Shown: positions 1 to 4,537 of the stretch, one piece after another
Numbering within the stretch: position 1 is the first letter of the stretch
Layout: each line of letters opens with the position of its first letter
Assembly: GCA_951801155.1 (NCBI GenBank)
Contig: CATOLK010000068.1
Location: 1-6,394, forward strand
Length of the DNA stretch: 6,394 bases
Source: an uncultured Rickettsiales bacterium
GTDB lineage: Bacteria; Pseudomonadota; Alphaproteobacteria; Rickettsiales; UBA1997
Direction of reading: 5' to 3'
Program-made: the position numbers and the translations under genes
The notes under the pieces: model-generated
The model's input: the letters and a program-made list of their open reading frames with translations, nothing else
Told to the model about the DNA's origin: nothing
The model's database searches: none

Positions 1-89
1 AAAAAAATAACAAATCTAATAAAAAAAGAAAGATATAAAAATAAAAATTATTAAAGAATAAAATTATTAAATATATATAGAAAATAATA

Positions 90-111
90 ATAGTTTTATG
101 CAAGAGATCTA
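90..111 (-). repeat. Left arm of a 22-bp inverted repeat, possible IS terminus
   Basis: This segment matches the reverse complement of 6346-6367 at 21 of 22 positions; the only difference is at 103. Read on the minus strand it begins TAGATCTCTTGCATAAAA. From memory this resembles the tips of some IS5-type insertion sequences, with an outer GAGA-like tip followed by TTGCA and an A-run. In that reading the element body would lie to the left, in positions 1-89, and be cut by the window edge. Similarity to the other arm stops abruptly outside the 22 bp. No transposase coding is visible in 1-89. The match is seen directly; the IS identity is inference. Confidence 0.5.
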
Positions 112-140
112 ATTTAAAACTCAAATTCATAACCTAAAAT

Positions 141-168
141 TTGACAATTAAAACCATTCAGATAATAT
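141..168 (+). promoter_or_regulatory. Candidate promoter of the pgpA unit
   Basis: A perfect -35 hexamer TTGACA lies at 141-146, then 16 nt, then a mediocre -10 TAATAT at 163-168 (four of six consensus positions). Transcription would start near 175, giving a leader of about 22 nt before the ATG at 197. The alternative -10 GATAAT at 161-166 is closer to consensus but only 14 nt from the -35 box. In such A+T-rich DNA the -10 alone means little, so the call rests on the TTGACA. Confidence 0.42.
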
Positions 169-196
169 TTATTCAAATTAATTATTTGACAAAAAT

Positions 197-781
197 ATGA
201 CAGAAAAAAAATTTAAAGTTGCAGAACTTATTAGCACATTTTTTTATATAGGTAAATCGAAAATTTGTCCGGGAACTATGGGCAGTATAGCTACTTTACC
301 TCTTATAATTTTATTTTTAATATTTAGGCAATTTGTTTATGATAATTTACACTTTAATATTTGTCCTATAATAACATTACCTCTTTTAATAATTTTTTTA
401 TTTTTTATTGGTTATTATTTTACTAAAGTTTATATAGAGAAGACAAAACAGGATGATCCGAAAGAAGTTGTAATTGATGAGGTTGTGGGACAATTAATAA
501 GTTATACCATTTCACTTTTTTCTTATGTATTTTTAGTTAAGGGTACAAATGTAGATAAATTATTTCAACAATCGCACCCTTATATTCTCTATACCATTTT
601 ATTGATAATGCCAATTGTACTTTTTAGAATTTTTGATATTACAAAACCATTGTTTATAGGGTGGATTGATAAAAATATTAAAAATGCCTATGGTGTTATG
701 TTAGATGATGTGGTGGCTGGTATTTGTGCTGGTATTGTTAATTTAATATTAATACTTTCTTTAATAAAAATATTTTTCTAG
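197..781 (+). CDS. pgpA: Phosphatidylglycerophosphatase A (PgpA)
   Basis: Integral inner-membrane phosphatase that removes the phosphate from phosphatidylglycerophosphate to give phosphatidylglycerol, the last step of PG synthesis. The 194-residue product has the family signatures in order: PGTMGS at 25-30, DDPKEVVIDEVVG at 86-98 (acidic, metal/phosphate-binding in this family), FRIFDITKP at 143-151 and GVMLDDVVAGI at 166-176. Hydrophobic segments near 30-45, 57-79, 95-115, 128-147 and 172-193 fit a multi-pass protein. Length is close to the usual 150-200 residues, with a slightly long loop at 45-60. The ATG at 197 is the only reasonable start: an in-frame TAA lies at 179-181 and no clear Shine-Dalgarno precedes it. 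The stop TAG at 779-781 abuts the next gene's ATG. The gene looks intact. Confidence 0.93.
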   Translation: MTEKKFKVAELISTFFYIGKSKICPGTMGSIATLPLIILFLIFRQFVYDNLHFNICPIITLPLLIIFLFFIGYYFTKVYIEKTKQDDPKEVVIDEVVGQLISYTISLFSYVFLVKGTNVDKLFQQSHPYILYTILLIMPIVLFRIFDITKPLFIGWIDKNIKNAYGVMLDDVVAGICAGIVNLILILSLIKIFF

Positions 782-1354
782 ATGGAAATATTATTATTTT
801 CTAATGATGAATTTTTGATAAATTTTTTTAAATCAAAATACGAATTTGTTGATTTAGAAGATGATAAAAAATACTATAATATAATTATATTTGATGATTG
901 TGAAGATTTATTAATAAATAAATATATAGATAGTGTTAATTTTGATAATCAATTATTAATTAATATAGGAAATAATAATATAGATAAGTTAAATAATTTT
1001 ACTACTCCATTTAAAATAACAGATTTACATAAGACAATAGAAAATTTTAAAAATTATTATATAAATAATATTTTTGTCTATTCTTATGGAATTTTAAATA
1101 TAAATAAAAAACATTTTACAAATAAAAATAACGAAATTATATATTTTACTGATAAAGAAATAGAATTAATAAGATTTCTAATATCTAACGAAAAAGCTAC
1201 AAAGGAAGAATTATTAAATGGACTTTGGGATACTAAAATACAAAATATAAAATTGGTTGATAACATTATATATGGTTTAAAACAGAAATTTTTATCTGTT
1301 AATATAGATGATTTTATTCTTAATGATAATGGTGTTTTGTTGTTAAACTGTTAA
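782..1354 (+). CDS. OmpR/PhoB-type winged-helix protein with degenerate receiver-like N-terminus
   Basis: A 190-residue protein. Residues about 102-188 follow the OmpR/PhoB DNA-binding fold: a short beta part (GILNINKKHFTN), then FTDKEIELIRFLISNEKAT matching the LTpkEfeLL helix, KEELLNGLWD matching the sREeLL..vW helix, and a recognition-helix region KLVDNIIYGLKQKF matching rtvDvhIsrLRrKl. The wing ends GVLLLN instead of the usual GxGY.L. Residues 1-92 look like a shortened response-regulator receiver: MEILLFSNDE (beta1), IIIFDD at 34-39 where the phospho-Asp strand would end, LLINIG (beta4) and TPFKITDLHKTI (beta5/alpha5, usually KPF). The switch Lys is Thr75 and the domain is about 30 residues too short, so canonical phosphorylation is unlikely. 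No Shine-Dalgarno is seen; the ATG directly follows the pgpA stop, implying coupled translation. It is probably a transcription factor; its target genes are unknown. Confidence 0.75.
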   Translation: MEILLFSNDEFLINFFKSKYEFVDLEDDKKYYNIIIFDDCEDLLINKYIDSVNFDNQLLINIGNNNIDKLNNFTTPFKITDLHKTIENFKNYYINNIFVYSYGILNINKKHFTNKNNEIIYFTDKEIELIRFLISNEKATKEELLNGLWDTKIQNIKLVDNIIYGLKQKFLSVNIDDFILNDNGVLLLNC

Positions 1355-1421
1355 TTTTTCTGATGTTTGTGGAATTTTGTATAGGAAATTTATTTATTAT
1401 TTTGATTTCTATTTTTTTTAT

Positions 1422-1494
1422 GTTATTTTAGAATTTAGATTTTCAAGATTGACAAATATATCTAAAAAATTTAAATTATAAAATAACGTTTTTT
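1422..1494 (+). terminator. Probable intrinsic terminator after the pgpA / winged-helix unit
   Basis: GTTATTTTA at 1422-1430 pairs perfectly with TAAAATAAC at 1479-1487. After one mismatch AATTTA (1432-1437) pairs with TAAATT (1472-1477), followed by a G-T wobble and five more A-T pairs. After a 2x2 internal loop AGAT (1446-1449) pairs with ATCT (1460-1463), leaving a 10-nt loop. The stem is followed by a G and six T at 1489-1494. It starts 68 nt after the stop of the winged-helix gene. The stem is nearly all A-T, so strength is uncertain. A T-run at 1412-1419 precedes the stem, which does not supply a minus-strand U-tract. Confidence 0.55.
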
Positions 1495-1577
1495 CAAAAA
1501 CAAAGAACAAAAAACAGAAATAAAAGAAAAAATACACCAAAAACAAAACTAGGATTAATAATTTTTATAGAAAACAG

Positions 1578-1629
1578 TTAGATATTAGAATAAATTGTTA
1601 GGATTGTAAACTAATTTCTAAATAGCTAA
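1578..1629. promoter_or_regulatory. 52-bp dyad of nested TTAG/CTAA elements upstream of the aroK promoter
   Basis: The left arm TTAGATATTAGAA (1578-1590) and the right arm TTCTAAATAGCTAA (1616-1629) are reverse complements apart from one substitution and one extra base. Between them a further pair, TTAG (1598-1601) and CTAA (1611-1614), is centred on about the same point. So three TTAG on the left are mirrored by three CTAA on the right, ending 3 nt before the -35 box at 1633. The position suggests an operator for a dimeric regulator of the aro operon. This is inference; an old repeat is an alternative. Confidence 0.4.
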
Positions 1630-1632
1630 TAA

Positions 1633-1660
1633 TTGACTTTAACTTTTAACATGATATAAT
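1633..1660 (+). promoter_or_regulatory. Promoter of the aroK-aroE-aroD operon (extended -10)
   Basis: The -35 box TTGACT (1633-1638, five of six) and the perfect -10 TATAAT (1655-1660) are 16 nt apart. The -10 is preceded by TG at 1652-1653, giving the extended -10 TGATATAAT. Transcription would start near 1667, so the leader is only about 18 nt before the ATG at 1685. That leaves no room for a riboswitch or a leader-peptide attenuator. Confidence 0.75.
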
Positions 1661-1684
1661 ACCTATATATTTACGGAAAAAAAC

Positions 1685-2284
1685 ATGCAAAAACACAAAA
1701 GAATATTATTTTTAGGATTTAGATGCAGCGGAAAAAGTACTATATCAAAAGAATTTGGTTTAAAGATAGGTATTAATGTTTTTGACACTGATAAAGAAAT
1801 TGAAAGAGAACAAAACAAAACCATTAATGAAATTAGTCATAATGGCCAAAATTGGGATAAATTTAGAGAGTTAGAAGTAAAAAAACTTAAAGAATTATTA
1901 AATATTGATAATATAATAATTTCTGCCGGTGGTGGAATTGGTGTAAATAATATTATTTTTAATAACAAATATACTTTTGGAGATATTCAAAAACAGGAAA
2001 TTTTAAAAAATAAAGATACTTTAAAAATATTACTTTGGGCAGATGATGATATAATTGCAGAAAGATTAAAACAATCAAAACTTGTAGAAAATGATAGGCC
2101 AGATTTAAATGGGCAAACTACAAACATTGAAGAATATGTTGCAAATAATTTAAAAATTATGCATGAAAGAGAGAAAAATTATAGAGAAATGGCAGATATT
2201 ATTTTTAATACAAATAATTCAAATACAGATGAAAATGTAGAAAATTTGATTTATATTATAAATGATAAATACGGAGGAGTATGA
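1685..2284 (+). CDS. aroK: Shikimate kinase
   Basis: Cytosolic enzyme that phosphorylates shikimate with ATP to shikimate 3-phosphate, step 5 of the chorismate pathway. The 199-residue protein shows the P-loop GFRCSGKST at 11-19, the shikimate-binding DTD at 34-36, FRELE at 60-64 carrying the substrate-binding Arg61, the AGGGI loop at 81-85 (Walker-B/GGG motif), and a lid containing NDRPDL at 137-141 with the expected lid Arg. The end EREKNYREMADIIF matches the usual R...Y.e.A..i helix. It is longer than typical AroK (about 170-175): extra residues lie at about 92-112 between the GGG loop and the next strand, plus a C-terminal tail. The start ATG has only a weak upstream CGGAAA. It is the first gene of the operon and its TGA overlaps the aroE ATG by 4 bp. 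Confidence 0.92.
   Translation: MQKHKRILFLGFRCSGKSTISKEFGLKIGINVFDTDKEIEREQNKTINEISHNGQNWDKFRELEVKKLKELLNIDNIIISAGGGIGVNNIIFNNKYTFGDIQKQEILKNKDTLKILLWADDDIIAERLKQSKLVENDRPDLNGQTTNIEEYVANNLKIMHEREKNYREMADIIFNTNNSNTDENVENLIYIINDKYGGV
2273..2277 (+). promoter_or_regulatory. Ribosome-binding site of aroE, inside the aroK end
   Basis: GGAGG lies 3 nt before the aroE ATG at 2281 and is the strongest Shine-Dalgarno in the window. It falls within the last codons of aroK (Tyr-Gly-Gly-Val), so it fixes the aroE start, although the spacing is short. Confidence 0.65.
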
Positions 2285-3144
2285 AATTTATTGGTAAATT
2301 GGAAAAAATAAAACTAAGTAATCCAAATAAAAAAATTTGTATTATTATAGGCGATCCAGTAAAACATTCTTTATCTCCAGCTATGCATAATAGTGCTTAT
2401 AAAATAGCGAATTTAGGTTATATTTTTGATAGATTAGAAGTTAAAGAGAATGAATTAGAAGAATTTGTAGTTGATTTAAAAGAATTTAATAAAAAAAATA
2501 ATGGAGTATTAGTTGGTCTAACTTGTACTATGCCGCATAAAATTAATATTATTCAATATTTAGATGAATTAAAAGAAGAAGCTAAACAAATAAAAGCTGT
2601 AAATAGTGTTTTTTTTGATGGTATAAAATATATAGGTTATAATACGGATTGGTATGGGATAGAAAGACCATTTTTAGAAAGAAATATTGATTTAAATAGT
2701 AAAAAAATTGCAATTATAGGGGCTGGTGGGGCATCTAGGGCCTGTATTTATACTTTTAAAGTACATAATTGTGAAATTAATATTTTTAATAGGACAATTG
2801 AAAAAGCAGAAAATTTAGCAAATGAATTTGGTTGTAAAGCTTTCAATTTGTATAATAATGATGATAAAATTGAAAATTGTGATATTATAGTAAATATGAC
2901 TAATGTTGGAATGGGTGTATTAGAAGAGCAAGCTCCTATAAATACTAATATTTTAAATAAAAATCATGTAGTTTTTGAATGTATCTATTCACCAAAAGAA
3001 ACAAAATTAATAAAAGAATCAATAAAAATTGGGGCAAATGTAATATATGGATGGGAGATGTTACTTTATCAGGGAGTTGAACAATTTAAATTTTATACTG
3101 GAATAGAGCCGAATATTAATATTATGAAAGAGGTTTTATTATGA
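2281..3144 (+). CDS. aroE: Shikimate 5-dehydrogenase
   Basis: NADP(H)-dependent reduction of 3-dehydroshikimate to shikimate, step 4 of the chorismate pathway, in the cytosol. The 287-residue protein has the substrate domain GDPVKHSLSPAMHN (24-37, Ser30 and Ser32 for shikimate), TMPHK (83-87, catalytic Lys87), AVNS (106-109, Asn108) and GYNTDWYG (119-126, catalytic Asp123). The Rossmann part follows: GAGGASRA (147-154), FNRTIEKA (169-176, NADP-selecting NRT), NMTNVGM (205-211), then CIYSP and LLYQGVEQF with Gln264. All catalytic residues are present. About 18 residues precede the usual first strand, a modest N-terminal extension. The start overlaps the aroK stop as ATGA and the stop overlaps the aroD start as ATGA, so translation of the three genes is probably coupled. 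In plants and chlamydiae AroD and AroE are fused; here they are separate but adjacent. Confidence 0.95.
   Translation: MKFIGKLEKIKLSNPNKKICIIIGDPVKHSLSPAMHNSAYKIANLGYIFDRLEVKENELEEFVVDLKEFNKKNNGVLVGLTCTMPHKINIIQYLDELKEEAKQIKAVNSVFFDGIKYIGYNTDWYGIERPFLERNIDLNSKKIAIIGAGGASRACIYTFKVHNCEINIFNRTIEKAENLANEFGCKAFNLYNNDDKIENCDIIVNMTNVGMGVLEEQAPINTNILNKNHVVFECIYSPKETKLIKESIKIGANVIYGWEMLLYQGVEQFKFYTGIEPNINIMKEVLL
3127..3133 (+). promoter_or_regulatory. Ribosome-binding site of aroD, inside the aroE end
   Basis: AAAGAGG lies 7 nt before the ATG at 3141, a standard Shine-Dalgarno spacing. It supports starting aroD at the ATG that overlaps the aroE stop. Confidence 0.6.
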
Positions 3145-3881
3145 TATTAGAAGAAAAAACATTTGATTTAATAAAAAATAGAAAAAAATGGGTTGAACCA
3201 AAAAATATAAGAGTTTGTTGCACTGTAACTGGAGAAAATTTAGAAGAATTTTTAAAAAATTTGGAAGAAACACAGAAAATTTGCCAATTTGTTGAATTAA
3301 GAGTTGACTATATAAAAAATTTAAAACTTAATGATTTGGATATTATTAAAAAAAATACTACTGTTAAAAATATTTTTACCTGTAGAAGTGTTGAAGAAGG
3401 TGGAAAATTTGAAGGAACTACGGATGAATTATTGAATATTATAAATAAGGCTAATGATTTAAAATTTGATCATATAGATATTGAAATATCAAAACTAGAA
3501 TATATAAAATTTAAGAAAAAAAATTCTAAAATTATAGGTTCATATCATAATTTTAAAGAAACACCAGATTTTGAAGAATTATCCGAAATATGTGAAAATA
3601 TTCTGTCATATAAAATTGTAGATATACCAAAAATAGCTACATATGTAAATTGTAATGAGGATTTAGTAACAATACCAATGTTAATCTTATCATTTAGAGA
3701 AAAAAATGAAATAATTATAATAGGTATGGGTGAAAAAGGCAGAGGTACTAGAATTACAGGACCAATGTTGGGTACATATTTAACTTTTGCTTATATAGGA
3801 GATAATAAAACTGCCCCTGGACAAGTTTCATTAGATGAAATTAAAGAATTTTATAAAAGTAAAAAAATAAATAAAGATTAA
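3141..3881 (+). CDS. aroD: Type I 3-dehydroquinate dehydratase
   Basis: Dehydrates 3-dehydroquinate to 3-dehydroshikimate through a Schiff base, step 3 of the chorismate pathway. The 246-residue product has the type I (AroD) motifs in order: VELRVD (51-56), FTCRSVEEGG (79-88), HIDIEI (111-116), GSYHNF (133-138, catalytic His136), DIPKIATYV (161-169, Schiff-base Lys164), then GEKGRGTRITGPMLGTYL (197-214) with the substrate Arg204, and APGQVS (225-230) with Gln228. Type I is a class-I aldolase-like barrel, unrelated to the small type II AroQ found in most alphaproteobacteria. The first ~20 residues extend slightly beyond the usual start. It is the last gene of the tight aro cluster. All expected active-site residues are present. 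Confidence 0.94.
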   Translation: MILEEKTFDLIKNRKKWVEPKNIRVCCTVTGENLEEFLKNLEETQKICQFVELRVDYIKNLKLNDLDIIKKNTTVKNIFTCRSVEEGGKFEGTTDELLNIINKANDLKFDHIDIEISKLEYIKFKKKNSKIIGSYHNFKETPDFEELSEICENILSYKIVDIPKIATYVNCNEDLVTIPMLILSFREKNEIIIIGMGEKGRGTRITGPMLGTYLTFAYIGDNKTAPGQVSLDEIKEFYKSKKINKD

Positions 3882-3883
3882 AA

Positions 3884-3907
3884 AAGCGCTTATAAAATTA
3901 ATTTTAT
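3884..3907. terminator. Twin palindromes after aroD, possible weak terminator
   Basis: Two palindromes sit side by side just after the aroD stop: AAGCGCTT (3884-3891), unusually G+C-rich for the region, and the perfect 16-bp ATAAAATTAATTTTAT (3892-3907), followed by TTATT. As RNA the second can form only a six-pair A-U stem with a small loop, so termination would be weak, and read-through into the next gene is likely. It could equally be a protein-binding site. Confidence 0.3.
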
Positions 3908-3931
3908 TTATTAAAAAATGTAAAAGTAAAA

Positions 3932-4348
3932 ATGAAAATAGAAAAATTAAAAAATAAAGAAAATTTAGATAAGATAATGAATCAAATTTTCGAAGAAAAT
4001 GATAAAGAAAATAACGCGGAACTTGGATTTGAACCTTTTGCTTATGCCTTAAAAGATGATAATAATGAAATAGTTGGTGGAATCCATGGTTGGAAAGCAT
4101 TTTATGAAATTTATATAGATGAGCTTTGTATATCAAAGAAAAATAGGGGGTTAGGTTATGGGAAACAATTGCTAGAAATTGTTGAAAAAGAAGTGAATAA
4201 AGGGGATTGTGATAATATAAATTTGGTTACTAATGCTTTTCAAAATGCAATTGAATTTTATAAAAAATGTGGTTTTGAAGTTGAATTTGTGAGAAAAAAT
4301 GGAAAAAATTCAAAATATGATAAATACTATATGATTAAAAAGTTGTAA
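3932..4348 (+). CDS. GNAT-family N-acetyltransferase
   Basis: A 138-residue single-domain acetyltransferase that would transfer an acetyl group from acetyl-CoA to an amine; the substrate cannot be told from sequence. Landmarks are strand VGGIHGWKAF at 48-57, IDELCISKKNRGLGYGKQLL at 62-81 containing the acetyl-CoA pyrophosphate loop R72-x-x-G75-x-G77 (motif A), and NAFQNAIEFYKKCGFE at 101-116 (motif B, the common FQ-A-x-x-F-Y-x-x-x-G-F form). The length is typical for a complete GNAT domain. It lies 50 nt after aroD on the same strand without a clear promoter of its own, and no Shine-Dalgarno is visible before the ATG. An ATG at 3918 is followed at once by TAA. It may be co-transcribed with the aro genes, but nothing in the protein links it to that pathway. 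Confidence 0.85.
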   Translation: MKIEKLKNKENLDKIMNQIFEENDKENNAELGFEPFAYALKDDNNEIVGGIHGWKAFYEIYIDELCISKKNRGLGYGKQLLEIVEKEVNKGDCDNINLVTNAFQNAIEFYKKCGFEVEFVRKNGKNSKYDKYYMIKKL

Positions 4349-4447
4349 TAGATTTTGATTCTAAATAACAAGAAAAATTATTAACATATAACAAAATTAA
4401 ATACAATAAATCATATTGCAAAATTAATAATTGGTAAAATATTTTTA

Positions 4448-4475
4448 TTGAAATTTAATTCTAATCTGATATAAT
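4448..4475 (+). promoter_or_regulatory. Promoter of the ankyrin-repeat gene (extended -10)
   Basis: TTGAAA at 4448-4453 (five of six consensus positions), then 16 nt, then TATAAT at 4470-4475 preceded by TG at 4467-4468, giving TGATATAAT. This is the same extended -10 and the same 16-nt spacing as the aro promoter. Transcription would start near 4482, leaving a leader of about 55 nt. Confidence 0.68.
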
Positions 4476-4496
4476 ATAACCGTTACATAGATTAAA

Positions 4497-4521
4497 GTTA
4501 TTTAACTATTATTTAATTAAC
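4497..4521 (+). promoter_or_regulatory. Small A+U hairpin in the ankyrin-gene leader
   Basis: GTTA (4497-4500) pairs with TAAC (4518-4521) and, after one T-T mismatch, TTAA (4502-4505) pairs with TTAA (4513-4516), leaving a 7-nt loop. It ends 3 nt before the Shine-Dalgarno AAAAGG. It might modulate initiation, but an A+U-only stem of this size is expected fairly often by chance in such DNA. Confidence 0.2.
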
Positions 4522-4524
4522 AAT

Positions 4525-4530
4525 AAAAGG
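4525..4530 (+). promoter_or_regulatory. Ribosome-binding site deciding the GTG start of the ankyrin gene
   Basis: AAAAGG lies 7 nt before the GTG at 4538 and 5 nt before an out-of-frame ATG at 4536. It supports the GTG start, as only that frame stays open. The overlapping ATG leads to a six-codon ORF that stops at 4554-4556. Confidence 0.6.
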
Positions 4531-4537
4531 AAAAAAT

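Larger units (their letters stand above)
1355..1684. other. 330-bp intergenic region between the pgpA unit and the aro operon
   Basis: I see no credible gene here. From left to right it holds a T-rich stretch (1355-1420), a long imperfect hairpin with a trailing T-run (1422-1494), an A-rich purine-biased stretch (about 1495-1545), a 52-bp dyad of TTAG/CTAA elements (1578-1629) and the aroK promoter (1633-1660). The abrupt switch from T-rich to A-rich on either side of the hairpin is notable. Confidence 0.7.

Noticed and set aside
186..191. TTGACA as a -35 box
   Set aside because: It ends 5 nt before the pgpA ATG, so a promoter built on it would start inside the gene; the copy at 141-146 is better placed.
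1084..1266. 60-codon open frame on the minus strand
   Set aside because: It lies entirely within the winged-helix gene, has no ribosome-binding site, and its Phe/Leu/Ser-rich composition is what the complement of an A+T-rich Lys/Asn/Glu gene gives.
1449..1482. TTGACA within the terminator hairpin as a second aro promoter
   Set aside because: No good -10 box lies 16-18 nt away (TTAAAT is only four of six; TATAAA is 22 nt away), and the site falls in the predicted hairpin.
1495..1545. A-rich stretch with repeated short aaaaaca-type words as a repeat array or CRISPR
   Set aside because: The words are irregular in length and spacing, with no conserved repeat and spacer pattern; simple base bias explains them.
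2281..3144. Recoded TGA (as in mycoplasmas or Gracilibacteria)
   Set aside because: TGA serves as the stop of aroK and aroE at ATGA overlaps, the downstream frames fit the families exactly, and tryptophan is TGG throughout.
3918..3923. Earlier ATG for the acetyltransferase
   Set aside because: It is followed immediately by TAA, so it cannot start the protein.
3831..4136. 101-codon open frame on the minus strand, hydrophobic
   Set aside because: It covers the end of aroD and half of the acetyltransferase gene. The apparent hydrophobicity (Phe, Leu, Ile, Tyr) is the mirror of Lys/Asn/Glu codons on the real strand; there is no promoter or start signal.
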